Assembly (NCBI GenBank): GCA_005888335.1
Contig: VAWY01000135.1
Location: forward strand, 20,401 to 84,400
Direction: 5' to 3'
Length of the DNA: 64,000 bases
Origin: Actinomycetota bacterium
GTDB taxonomy: Bacteria > Actinomycetota > Thermoleophilia > Solirubrobacterales > Solirubrobacteraceae
The position numbers and the translations under genes are program-made. This document shows, in pieces, positions 55,883 through 64,000 of this stretch. Below the pieces are notes generated by a model. That model saw only the letters and a list, made by a program, of their open reading frames with translations. It did not search any database and had not been told where the DNA came from. Position 1 is the first letter of the stretch. Every line of letters begins with the position of its first letter.

Positions 55883-57295
55883 ATGAAGGTCCGCCGGCTC
55901 GCCGCCGCCGTCGCCGTCGCTGCGAGCGCTCTCGTCGTCGTCGGATCGGCGCGCGCGGCCGCGTGGAAGCAGGTCACGGCGACCGGCGGAGGCAACATCG
56001 ACCAGGTCGCGCTGCTGCGCACGCCCGACGGCACGTTGCACGTCGCGTGGCACGAGCGCAGCGGCTCCAACACCGAGGACCTGATGCACACCGCGATCAC
56101 GGCGAGCGGCCAGGTCCTCGGCGCGACGCCGATCCAGACGGGGTGGGCCGAGCTGCAGAACGCGGCGCTCGTGCCCGGGCCCGGCGGCCTGCGCGTCTTC
56201 TTCGGCGGGATCCGGTCGACCGACCCGAACGAGACCAACCAGGAGCTCAACACCGCGGTCTCCGCCGACGGCGGCGCGACGTGGACGCTCCAGGAGGGCT
56301 CGGTCGTGCCAGGCGGCGCCGAGGCGTACGGCAGCCCGGCGAGCGCGACGACGCTGCCCGACGGCACGCCGCTGGAGGCGTGGGCGGGCACGCTGGGGAC
56401 CTGGGTCCACGCGGGCCTGTCCGCGGACGCGCCGAACGCCGACTACCAGGCGCCGCTCGGGAACTACGGCTACGACCCCGGCATCGCGAGCGACGCCCGC
56501 GGCCGGACGGTCATGGCCTGGTACTCGAACGCCACCGGGCACCTCGGCCTCTTCGCGCAGGACGTCGCGGCCGACGGCACGCCGGTGGGCGCCGCCACCA
56601 ACATGCCGGGCACCTCGAACATGAACGTCGGGATGCTGGGGCGCACGCCGATCGTCGCGCGCCCCGGCGGCGGCATCTACGTCGCCTACGCGACGGGCTA
56701 CCCGGCGATCAACCAGGTGCGGCTGTGGCCGGTCGACGCCGGCAGGACGGCGCTCATCGCCCGGACGGCGAAGTTCGGCAACACCACCGCCACGCTCGCT
56801 GCGGCGCCCGACGGGCGCCTCTGGGTCGCGTGGAAGGACGACATCGGCGGCAAGCCGCACGTGTTCGTCCGCCGCTCCAACAAAGCGGCCAGCGCGTTCG
56901 GCGCGGCGGTCGACGCCGGCCAGCCCGCGGGCGCGTCGAGCGCCTACCGGCTCGACGCGAGCGCGACCGCAACCGCGCTCGACGTGCTCGGCCTCTTCGC
57001 GATCGGCACCGCACCAGGCGCCGAGACGTTCCGCACCCGAGTCCTGCCGGGGCTGACGCTCACGGCCAGCCCGCGCAGGCTGCCCCGCGCCAGGACGACC
57101 CGCGTCGTCTTCACCGTCCTCGACGCGGGCGACCCGGTCCCGGGGGCGAAGGTCAAGGTCGGGGGCGTGACGGTGACGACGAACGCGAAGGGCCGCGCGA
57201 CCGCCTTCCTCAAGGGCGGCTTGCGCGCGTTGCGTGCGGCCGCGACGTCGAACGGCTACGTCGGCGCGGCCCTCCGGCTGACCGTCCGCACGTAG
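55883..57295 (+). CDS. Secreted beta-propeller-like protein with C-terminal Ig-like domain
   Basis: This 470-residue exported protein has a signal peptide (RLAAAVAVAASALVVVGSARA). Residues about 30-380 carry repeated strands of the sialidase/propeller type (LLRTPDGTLHVAWHERSG, GRTVMAWYSNATG, GGGIYVAYATGY, DGRLWVAWKDDIGG). The final 80 residues form a beta sandwich (VPGAKVKVGGVTVTTNAKGR), like a bacterial Ig-like domain for surface display. Function is unknown; no catalytic signature for a glycosidase was seen. The ATG at 55883 has AAGGAG at the right distance. It is divergent from the GGDEF-EAL gene. Confidence 0.78.
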   Translation: MKVRRLAAAVAVAASALVVVGSARAAAWKQVTATGGGNIDQVALLRTPDGTLHVAWHERSGSNTEDLMHTAITASGQVLGATPIQTGWAELQNAALVPGPGGLRVFFGGIRSTDPNETNQELNTAVSADGGATWTLQEGSVVPGGAEAYGSPASATTLPDGTPLEAWAGTLGTWVHAGLSADAPNADYQAPLGNYGYDPGIASDARGRTVMAWYSNATGHLGLFAQDVAADGTPVGAATNMPGTSNMNVGMLGRTPIVARPGGGIYVAYATGYPAINQVRLWPVDAGRTALIARTAKFGNTTATLAAAPDGRLWVAWKDDIGGKPHVFVRRSNKAASAFGAAVDAGQPAGASSAYRLDASATATALDVLGLFAIGTAPGAETFRTRVLPGLTLTASPRRLPRARTTRVVFTVLDAGDPVPGAKVKVGGVTVTTNAKGRATAFLKGGLRALRAAATSNGYVGAALRLTVRT

Positions 57296-57391
57296 CGCCT
57301 CCGCGCGACCAGAAACCAGTCGACGGTGCAAGGGGAGAAATCTGACCGCAGGTGGGCAGAAAACCTGGGCAAGAGTGGTCACACGCCAACG

Positions 57392-57397
57392 TAACGT
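57392..57397 (+). promoter_or_regulatory. -10-like hexamer TAACGT, leaderless promoter candidate
   Basis: TAACGT ends six bases before the ATG at 57404, which would place the transcription start at the A of ATG. The paralogous gene at 63636 has TAATGT with the same spacing. No convincing -35 element is seen. Confidence 0.4.
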
Positions 57398-57403
57398 CAT
57401 CTC

Positions 57404-58729
57404 ATGTTTGGTGACGTACCCGCCCGCCGGCGCCGGCGCCGGCCCCGACTCGCCGTCGGCTTCGCGACCGCGCTGCTCGGCACCTGCGTGGGCGCCGGAG
57501 CGGCGACCGCCCAGGCCGCGGGCCTGTCCTCCTGCCCTCCGCTGACCACGTTCCGGGCCAGCAGCTTCCCCGACAGGCCGGTCGTCGACAGCACGCTCCT
57601 ACCGCTCGTCCCGGGCGCGCAGCGGATCCTGCAGGGCGTGTCCAACGTCAGCGGCGAGCCGCTTCCGCACCAGGTGACGTTCACGGTGACCAACCTGACG
57701 AAGGTCATCGACGGAGTGCGCAGCGTGATGGTCCACGACGTGGACTACACCAACGGGAAGCTCGCCGAGGAGGAGCTCGCCTTCTTCGCGCAGGACACGG
57801 CCGGCAACGTCTGGAACCTCGGCGAGTATCCGGAGCAGTACGCGGGCGACCAGCTCGCGGGCGCCCCGCTGACGTGGCTCGCCGGGGTCGACGGCGCCGA
57901 AGCCGGCATCCACATGCCCTCTCCCCAGCAGCCGATCGGCGGACCCCGCTACCTGCAGGGATGGGCTCCGGGCGTCGAGTTCCTCGATTGCGCGCGCACC
58001 ATCGCCCAGAACCAGAGCACCTGCGTTCCCGCGGGCTGCTTCGACGGCGTCCTCGTCACCGACGAGACGAGCCCACTGGACCCGACCGGAGGCAGCCAGC
58101 GCAAGTACTACGCGGCGGGGATCGGCATCCTTCAGGTCCGCGCGATCGATGATCCCCAGAACGAGACGCTCGTGATGACCAGCGCCTCGCAGCTGCCACC
58201 GGACGCCCTCGCGGCCATCGACGCCAGGTCGCTCGTGCTGGACCGCCGCGGGTACGTGCAGAACCCGGTGTACCACCAGGTTCCGCTCGCCGACACGGCT
58301 TCGCCCCTTCCGTCGGACTCCACGGAGCAGCCCACGCCGACGCCGTCTCACCAGAGGCCGTCGACGGACGCGGCGCGGCTGACGCTGTCGCTCTTCGCTG
58401 CCGCGCGGCGGGTCACCCGATCCGGGAAGGCCGCCGTCCACGTGGTCTGCGCGACCCCGGCGAACCGGATCGCGGTGGTCACCGGCGGTTGCCGCGGGCG
58501 CCTCGAGCTCTACCTGCGCGGAACGCGAGCGCGGGTCGGGACCGCCCGGTTCAGCGTCGCCGCTGACCGCGGGCGCAAGGTGCTGGTGCCGCTGTCGCGC
58601 CGCGTGCTGCGGATCCTGCACGGCCGCGGGCGGGTGTCGATCGTCGTCCGTACGCGGGGGGCCATCGCGGGCGTTCACCCGGTCACGGTGAGCAGGCGGC
58701 TGACGCTGGTTCGCGCGACGCCGGGCTAA
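57404..58729 (+). CDS. Secreted protein, paralogue of the gene at 63636
   Basis: This 441-residue exported protein has an Arg-rich start and a hydrophobic core (VGFATALLGTCVGAGAATAQA). The conserved domain spans about residues 45-300 (STLLPLVPGAQRILQG, VTFTVTNLTKVIDGVRSVMV, EEELAFFAQDTAGNVWNLGE, YYAAGIGILQVRAID). It is of a widespread but unnamed actinobacterial family, from memory. A Pro/Ser/Thr linker leads to a basic beta-rich C-terminal domain. The function is unknown. It lies in front of the beta-propeller/cytochrome pair, and a second copy follows that pair. Confidence 0.78.
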   Translation: MFGDVPARRRRRRPRLAVGFATALLGTCVGAGAATAQAAGLSSCPPLTTFRASSFPDRPVVDSTLLPLVPGAQRILQGVSNVSGEPLPHQVTFTVTNLTKVIDGVRSVMVHDVDYTNGKLAEEELAFFAQDTAGNVWNLGEYPEQYAGDQLAGAPLTWLAGVDGAEAGIHMPSPQQPIGGPRYLQGWAPGVEFLDCARTIAQNQSTCVPAGCFDGVLVTDETSPLDPTGGSQRKYYAAGIGILQVRAIDDPQNETLVMTSASQLPPDALAAIDARSLVLDRRGYVQNPVYHQVPLADTASPLPSDSTEQPTPTPSHQRPSTDAARLTLSLFAAARRVTRSGKAAVHVVCATPANRIAVVTGGCRGRLELYLRGTRARVGTARFSVAADRGRKVLVPLSRRVLRILHGRGRVSIVVRTRGAIAGVHPVTVSRRLTLVRATPG

Positions 58730-58923
58730 GCCTGCCGGCTGGGCGCCGCAGCGCAGCCCGGACTGCTCGAAGTACCCCCTCGCCGCTGCGCGATGGCGAC
58801 GCCCGGCGCGCAACGCGGCCTGCGCGATCGACGCCGCCGGTGTGCGCGATGCACCGCTGTCATCCGCCGGACAGAGCCGGAGACTGGTCGACGACCACGC
58901 AGCGGCAGCGAGGAAGGAACCTC

Positions 58924-61900
58924 ATGCGATCCATCTGGGGCATGCTCGTTCGGGCGGCCTGCCCGGGCGGCCTGGCGCTCTGCTTTGCGGCCACGGCGCC
59001 GGCGGCAGCCGATCTCACCGACCGCGCCGGCCGGCCCGTTCCGAACACGAGCTCGTCGAGCACGGGCGCGCAGCTCGACGGAGGCTCGGGCGGAGGGCCG
59101 GGCACCGTCAGGCGGCTGGAGCCGTTCTTCCCCGGCGACAACGCCCCGGGCGCCGTGGGCGCGCTCGGATCCACCGGCAGCCCCGAGGACGACCTCGCCG
59201 CCGCGCTCGACCGCCTCGCCGGCGCCGCCGACGCGAGCGCCGCGACCGGGGCGATCGCCGATGCGCTGGCCATCCTCGAGGGCGACGCGGCCGCCACCGA
59301 TGCCCACAAGGCGTACCGCGGCATCCCGCTGCTGAACTGGAACCTGCCGGCGAAGGTGAAGGACGTCCCGCCCGGCGGCGACGTCGACGTGACCGAGGTG
59401 CGCTTCGGCGACCACGCGATCACCGACACCTGGCTGCTGCGCTTCGCCGCGCCCGCGCGGCCCTTCACGATCACCTGGCATATCACCGAGCTGGGCACGA
59501 GCTTCGGCGGCCAGCTCTCGCCGGCGCCGCTGCTGCAGGACGGCGGGACGCGGATCGGCGGGCAGCACTCGATCCTCTGGCCGCTCGCGCTGCCCAACCT
59601 GCTGGCCGGCACGACGTCGCACGGGCGCTTCCACCCGCTCCCGGACGGCGCGCCCGAGGAGACGCGCCTGGGCACGCAGACGCTGACCGTCCGGATGCCG
59701 CCCGCCGGCATGGTCAGCGCGATCCTGGACCCCAACCTCAAGCCCGGCCACGAGACGTTCGCCCAGCTCCTGCCCGCGACGGCCGAGCGCCTCGCCGCGG
59801 CCGAGAGCGCGTTCGGCTTCGCCGCCGGCACGACGCCGAGCGAGGCGCAGAAGGCGGCGGCGATCGGGCGCCTCGCCGACGACGCCCCCGAGAAGCAGGT
59901 CTGGGCCGATCTGCGCCGGCTGGACGCCGGCTCGCCCGGCTTTCTCGGCGCGGCACGCGCGGCGGGCGCCGGTGACCGTTCGCTCGTCGCGGCGATGCGC
60001 GCCCGCGACCAGCTCCCGAACGGGGTGGGCGGCGACCCGAGCGCCGACGTCGAGGTCGTGCTCATGAACGACGAGGCCTACGTCTCGCGGCGCGACATGC
60101 GCGTCGCGTCCGGCGCGTCGGTGAAGGTCGCGGTGACCAACCGCGACAAGTTCACCCACGGCTTCCAGGCCGTCGCGCTGAGCTCGCGCGACCGCGTCTT
60201 CGGCGCGCTGGACTGGGGCGCCTTCGCCTGGACGCCGCTCGACGCGGGCGGCGCGGCGACGGTGCCGGCCGGGGCGACGCGCCAGGTCACCGTCACGCCG
60301 GCCGACGGCGCGTTCGCGCTGTGGCTCGGCGACGGCGACCTGGGTGACCAGGCCGGCGTCAGCGTCGAGCTCGACCGCGGCCCGAAGGTCCAGAGCATCC
60401 CCGTCGGCCCCGCGTTCTCGCTGCCGGTGCACGGCGCCTCCGACGCGGACGGCAACATCTGGGTCTCGCTGGCGGGCACCGACAAGATCGCCCGGATCAC
60501 GCCGGCCGAGGACCTGCCCAGCTCGAAGATCGAGACGTTCCTCGTGCCGGGCGGCGAGACGCGACCCGGCATGCCGACGACCTTCGGCCCGGCCGACGTC
60601 GTCATCGACGGTCGCGGCATCGTGTGGATGACGCTGCCGGAGGGCAACGGCATCCTGCGGGCCGACCCGGCGCGGGTGCGCGACGGCACCGACGAGGGGG
60701 TGACCGTCATCCCGCTGAAGGGCTGCGACGAGACGTGCCGCCCGCCCGTCGGTCCGGTCACGCCGGCGCCGCTGTCGCGCGCTCCGTCGCACCTCCGCGT
60801 CTACAACGACGAGGCCGGCAACGCGACGGTCTTCTACACCGAGGGCAACGCCGACGCGATCGGCCTGCTGCGCGTCTCCGCGGAGGGGACGCGGCTCGCC
60901 GAGACGCGCTTCCCGTGCGACTGCATCGCGCCGGAGGGCATCGTCCTCGACGGCGACGGCCAGGTGTGGTTCACCGAGATCTTCAACAACCGCATCGGGC
61001 GCCTGCGCGTCGACCTGACGCGGCCCTTCGACGCGCCGGCCGTCGACGTCGAGCACTACAACATCCCGAGCGCGATCGAGGTCTTCACGCCGGGGCTCCC
61101 GATCTGCCGGGCGGCCGACGGCTGCACGGGCGCGTCGATGAACCCCGTGATCACCTCCGAGCCGCTGAGCATGCAGATCGACCGCGCCGGGCGCGTGTGG
61201 TTCACCGAGGCCGAGGCCCAGAAGCTCGCCTACGTCGACCCGGCTCTGGCCGAGGACGGCACGTCGAAGGGGATCACCGAGTTCACCCCGCCGGTCAACG
61301 ACTTCCATCGGCTCTCGAGCCCCAGCGACATCGGCATCGACCGGGAGGGAAGCCTGTACTTCGCCGACGAGTACGGGGACATCGTCGGACGGGTGACGGC
61401 CGACGGGCCGCAGGAGTTCTGGCGTCCGCCCGCGCGGCAGAGCCTGCCCGAGGTCCCGTTCACCGACACGCGCGGCGACCTGTGGTTCATCGAGGTCGGC
61501 GCGGCGCAGCTGACGCGCATCTCGGGCGTGACCGCGGGCGTCCTGCCGCCGGCGCGCCCGCCCGTGTTCACGTTCGAGACGGCGACGGGCACGGTGCGGG
61601 CCAGCGGCCTGCGCGACATCGAGTCCGTCGACGTCAAGGTGCTGCGCGACGGGGCGGAGGCCGCCCGTTCGGTCGACGTCGGCGTGTCCGACGGCGGCTT
61701 CGTCACGAAGGTGGACTCGCTGCAGGGCGACGACCGCGTGGTGATCGTGCCCCGCGGCCGCTTCGCCCCGGCGCCGTTCTCGTTCCCGGTCGCCGACCTG
61801 CGCGCGACGATCGCGCGCGACGGCTCGGTCGCCGGGCGCGCGCTGCACGCCGGCACAGCGCTGGGCGAGCGCGTGCAGGTCGAGGCGGGAGCGGCACGCG

Positions 61901-62550
61901 GCTCCGCCGCGCCGGGCGACGACGGCGGCTTCTCGCTGCGGCTCGACGGCGGGGTCTCGGCGGGGACGGTCTCCTGGGCGGGCGCCATGCCCAACGGCGC
62001 GCATCGCACGGTCACGCCGCTGGCGCGGGCCGTGTCCGGCGGGCCGACCCCCGTGCCGCCGACCCACCGCGGCGACTCGGCCTGCGCGCGCGGGCCCTGG
62101 CTCTCGCGCTTCGGCGCCAAGCGCGTCGTCCGGCTGCTCGGCCGGACCGGCGCGGCCGTGCGCCGGTGCTACGGCGCGCCGCGCTCGACGCTCAAGCGCA
62201 AGCGCCACGAGCGCTGGACGTACCGCGACATGACGCTCACGCTCAGGCGCGGCAAGGTCAGCGCGGTCACGCTGACCGGCCGGGGGCTGCGCAGCGTCCC
62301 GGACGGCGCGCGGATCGGCTCGCGGCTGCGGGTGTTCCGGCGGGCGATCGGCTCGCTGGTGCGCGACCGGCGCCGCGGCGCCTACCGGGCGCTGTTGCGC
62401 CACGGCCGTGGCACGTTCGCCGACGTTCGCCTCACGGTCGCCCGCGGGCGCGCCACCGGCGTGCGGGTGACGCTCGTCCGGCGCGCCCAGCTCGACCGCA
62501 CCGGCCGACGTCTGGCCGCCCACCTCAACGCTGGAGGCTCGCGCCGATGA
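58924..62550 (+). CDS. Large secreted streptogramin-lyase-like beta-propeller protein
   Basis: This 1208-residue exported protein has a signal peptide (GLALCFAATAPAAA). The first 350 residues are not recognised. Residues about 380-490 look like a small beta domain of cupredoxin type (VKVAVTNRDKFTHGFQAVAL). From about 490 to 875 there are Vgb-type propeller blades (NIWVSLAGTDKIARITP, GQVWFTEIFNNRIGRLRVD, GRVWFTEAEAQKLAYVD, GSLYFADEYGDIVGRV). Then follow beta domains and a basic C-terminal domain with Cys residues (SACARGPWL, VRRCYGAPRSTLKRK). Vgb propellers act as lyases or binding scaffolds. The ATG at 58924 follows GGAAC weakly. Its stop overlaps the cytochrome gene start. The 194 bases before it hold no visible gene. 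Confidence 0.75.
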   Translation: MRSIWGMLVRAACPGGLALCFAATAPAAADLTDRAGRPVPNTSSSSTGAQLDGGSGGGPGTVRRLEPFFPGDNAPGAVGALGSTGSPEDDLAAALDRLAGAADASAATGAIADALAILEGDAAATDAHKAYRGIPLLNWNLPAKVKDVPPGGDVDVTEVRFGDHAITDTWLLRFAAPARPFTITWHITELGTSFGGQLSPAPLLQDGGTRIGGQHSILWPLALPNLLAGTTSHGRFHPLPDGAPEETRLGTQTLTVRMPPAGMVSAILDPNLKPGHETFAQLLPATAERLAAAESAFGFAAGTTPSEAQKAAAIGRLADDAPEKQVWADLRRLDAGSPGFLGAARAAGAGDRSLVAAMRARDQLPNGVGGDPSADVEVVLMNDEAYVSRRDMRVASGASVKVAVTNRDKFTHGFQAVALSSRDRVFGALDWGAFAWTPLDAGGAATVPAGATRQVTVTPADGAFALWLGDGDLGDQAGVSVELDRGPKVQSIPVGPAFSLPVHGASDADGNIWVSLAGTDKIARITPAEDLPSSKIETFLVPGGETRPGMPTTFGPADVVIDGRGIVWMTLPEGNGILRADPARVRDGTDEGVTVIPLKGCDETCRPPVGPVTPAPLSRAPSHLRVYNDEAGNATVFYTEGNADAIGLLRVSAEGTRLAETRFPCDCIAPEGIVLDGDGQVWFTEIFNNRIGRLRVDLTRPFDAPAVDVEHYNIPSAIEVFTPGLPICRAADGCTGASMNPVITSEPLSMQIDRAGRVWFTEAEAQKLAYVDPALAEDGTSKGITEFTPPVNDFHRLSSPSDIGIDREGSLYFADEYGDIVGRVTADGPQEFWRPPARQSLPEVPFTDTRGDLWFIEVGAAQLTRISGVTAGVLPPARPPVFTFETATGTVRASGLRDIESVDVKVLRDGAEAARSVDVGVSDGGFVTKVDSLQGDDRVVIVPRGRFAPAPFSFPVADLRATIARDGSVAGRALHAGTALGERVQVEAGAARGSAAPGDDGGFSLRLDGGVSAGTVSWAGAMPNGAHRTVTPLARAVSGGPTPVPPTHRGDSACARGPWLSRFGAKRVVRLLGRTGAAVRRCYGAPRSTLKRKRHERWTYRDMTLTLRRGKVSAVTLTGRGLRSVPDGARIGSRLRVFRRAIGSLVRDRRRGAYRALLRHGRGTFADVRLTVARGRATGVRVTLVRRAQLDRTGRRLAAHLNAGGSRR

Positions 62551-63566
62551 CGGCAACACCGCTCCGCATCCTGCTGACCGCCGGCGTGGTGGTCCCGGCA
62601 GCGCTGCTCGCGCTCGCGACGGTCTCGGCCACACCGCCCACGCGCGCCGTCACCGGCGATCACGCGACGGTGCACCTCGCAAGGGGCGACATGACGCGCG
62701 TCCTTCAGGCGGCTGAGGCCGTGACGACGTCGACACCGCGCGACGAGCTGGTCGCCGAAGGGCGCAAGCTCTTCCGCTCGACGTCGATGGCCACCGCCGG
62801 CGAGTCGTGCCAGACGTGCCACACCGAGGGCTCCGCGACGGCCAACCTCGGGACGATCCCCCACCCGCGGGCCGACATCGCGAACGACTTCACCGGCCCG
62901 CGGGATGCTCCCGCCCTGTGGGGCATCGCCAAGACCGCGCCGTACTTCTGGAACGGCGACGTCCTGACGCTCCAGGAGGCGGCGACCACGGCCGTCATCA
63001 ACCACTTCGACGACTTCGTGCGCGGCTCGTGCCAGGCGACGAACGGCGACGTGAACGGCCCGCGGCCCGCCGGCTGCCTGGAGAAGGCGGGACGGCTCGG
63101 CGCCTCGATCCGGGCGTACCTCGAGCAGCTCGATCCGCCGGTCTCGCGCTTCGACCAGGGCACGCTGACCGAGCCCGCCCAGCGCGGCGAGGCGCTCTTC
63201 CAGGGCAAGGGCGGCTGCATCTCTTGCCACGGGGGCCCGCAGTTCACCGACAACCTCATCCACGACACCGGCGTGCCGAAGACCTCGCCCCGGGACAGCG
63301 ACCCCGGCGCCGGCCCGCCGCCGCTGCCGGCCGGCTGCCGGGTCGTCCCGCAGCCGGCGGGCTGCAGCGTTCCGGTCACCAAGGGGCCGTTCATCAACAC
63401 GCCGCAGCTGCGCGACCTGAAGCACACGGCGCCCTACATGCACAACGGCGTCTTCAAGACGCTCCACGAGGTCGTGGCCTTCTACAACAAGACCTCGCTG
63501 CTCTCGCCGATGAACCTCACGGACGCCGAGATGGACGACCTCGTGGCGTACCTGAGCGAGTTGTAG
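62547..63566 (+). CDS. Di-haem cytochrome c peroxidase/MauG-like protein
   Basis: This 339-residue exported protein has a signal or anchor helix (LRILLTAGVVVPAALLALATV). It carries two c-type haem sites, CQTCH near residue 90 and CISCH near 227, each in a class I cytochrome half. Neighbouring conserved elements include DAPALWGIAKTAPYFWNG in the N-half and KHTAPYMHNGVFKTL in the C-half. The family covers bacterial cytochrome c peroxidases and MauG-type oxidases. The ATG at 62547 overlaps the previous stop (ATGA), so the propeller protein and this cytochrome are made together and may act on one another. Confidence 0.9.
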   Translation: MTATPLRILLTAGVVVPAALLALATVSATPPTRAVTGDHATVHLARGDMTRVLQAAEAVTTSTPRDELVAEGRKLFRSTSMATAGESCQTCHTEGSATANLGTIPHPRADIANDFTGPRDAPALWGIAKTAPYFWNGDVLTLQEAATTAVINHFDDFVRGSCQATNGDVNGPRPAGCLEKAGRLGASIRAYLEQLDPPVSRFDQGTLTEPAQRGEALFQGKGGCISCHGGPQFTDNLIHDTGVPKTSPRDSDPGAGPPPLPAGCRVVPQPAGCSVPVTKGPFINTPQLRDLKHTAPYMHNGVFKTLHEVVAFYNKTSLLSPMNLTDAEMDDLVAYLSEL

Positions 63567-63623
63567 GTACGCCGATGACCACCGGTGGAACTTTTTCCCT
63601 GAAGCGCCTACCCGCCAGTCAAC

Positions 63624-63629
63624 TAATGT
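63624..63629 (+). promoter_or_regulatory. -10-like hexamer TAATGT, leaderless promoter candidate
   Basis: TAATGT ends six bases before the ATG at 63636, identical in spacing to the element upstream of the paralogue at 57404. The flanking bases CGCCA and CTCATG are also shared by both copies. Confidence 0.45.
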
Positions 63630-63635
63630 CGGCTC

Positions 63636-64000
63636 ATGTCGGGTCCAGCTTCCGTCGGGCCGGCGCGCCGGCGCCGGCGCCGCCTCGCGGCGGGGCTCGC
63701 GGCCCTCGCCGCCGGGGCCTTGCTCGGCCCCGGAGCAGGCGTTGCCCGCGCCGTTCCGTTCTGCCCCCAGTGGGCCGGCTTCTCGCCCGCGAACTTCCCC
63801 CAACAACCACACATCGACAACGCGCTCCTACCGCTCGTACCGGGCGCGCAACGCATCCTCGACGGGCGGTCGAACGTCAACGGGCAGCCGCTTGCGCATC
63901 GCGTCACGTTCACCGTGACCAACCTGACGAAGGTGATCGACGGCGTGCGGACCGTGGTCGTCCACGACGTCGACTACAGCAGCGGACAGCTCGCGGAGTC
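63636..64000 (+). CDS. Secreted protein, paralogue of the gene at 57404 (3' end beyond the window)
   Basis: The first 121 residues are visible. There is an Arg-rich start and a signal peptide (LAAGLAALAAGALLGPGAG, likely cleaved near VARA). The conserved domain then begins with DNALLPLVPGAQRILDG, VTFTVTNLTKVIDGVRTVVV and HDVDYSSGQLAE. It matches the protein encoded at 57404 over this whole stretch after the signal peptide. The rest lies outside the window. The function is unknown. Confidence 0.8.
   Translation, partial: MSGPASVGPARRRRRRLAAGLAALAAGALLGPGAGVARAVPFCPQWAGFSPANFPQQPHIDNALLPLVPGAQRILDGRSNVNGQPLAHRVTFTVTNLTKVIDGVRTVVVHDVDYSSGQLAE

Noticed and set aside
58726..62634. A 1302-codon minus-strand frame opposite the propeller gene
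   Set aside because: Composition is typical of a G+C-driven shadow, and the plus strand has a signal peptide and propeller repeats.

Overview
The window is a G+C-rich (by eye above 70%), almost intergenic-free stretch of an actinobacterial chromosome. GTG/ATG starts overlapping upstream TGA stops, a mycobacterial-type mce operon, an LprG/P55-like pair, an InhA-like enoyl reductase, protocatechuate ortho-cleavage genes and many secreted Ala/Arg-rich proteins point to the class Thermoleophilia (Solirubrobacterales-like). That placement is an inference from gene content. No tRNA, rRNA, IS element, CRISPR array or prophage was seen.

Layout. 1-8833: a truncated LysR regulator, an alpha/beta hydrolase, a large indolepyruvate-ferredoxin-oxidoreductase-type gene with a frameshift, its probable FadR-type regulator with a candidate operator, a small secreted Cys-rich protein, and a PHB-depolymerase-like lipoprotein coupled to an MFS exporter. 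8866-14617: homodimeric pyruvate dehydrogenase (E1), E2, and an E3 carrying its own lipoyl domain. 14614-15892: a LURP-one-like protein and a small membrane protein. 15917-21829: a tightly overlapping operon for 4-hydroxybenzoate to beta-ketoadipate (pobA, pcaF, pcaH, pcaG, pcaB, fused pcaD/pcaC). 21838-25876: an iron-permease remnant, a CHAD protein, a STAS protein, a CBS-type Mn-pyrophosphatase, dodecin and a DUF4395 protein.

25922-35260: a canonical mce lipid-import operon (two MlaE/YrbE permeases, six MCE proteins). The second mce gene is frameshifted and no ATPase gene is present. A perfect 16-bp inverted repeat separates it from the convergent pair 35547-40471: an SBP56/methanethiol-oxidase-like secreted protein and a CopC-CopD-periplasmic-binding-protein fusion. 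40551-42658: a zinc-ribbon ORF and a two-component system. 42761-50679: a nine-gene type II fatty-acid synthesis operon that includes a carboxyltransferase, a MaoC dehydratase, FabI and an extended SDR reductase. 50639-52896: an LprG-like lipoprotein coupled to a DHA2 exporter. 52977-55754: a membrane PAS-GAF-GGDEF-EAL protein. 55883-64000: secreted proteins, including a 1208-residue beta-propeller protein coupled to a di-haem cytochrome c peroxidase-like protein, flanked by two paralogues of another secreted family.

The most notable observations are: (i) a matching palindromic element upstream of both the DUF4395 gene and the SBP56-CopCD operon; (ii) the CopC-CopD-binding-protein fusion; (iii) a dispersed hairpin GCGAAC-TTC-GTTCGC around the first 13 kb; (iv) two single-base frameshifts in otherwise intact genes; and (v) duplicated secreted genes with identically spaced -10-like hexamers suggesting leaderless transcripts.
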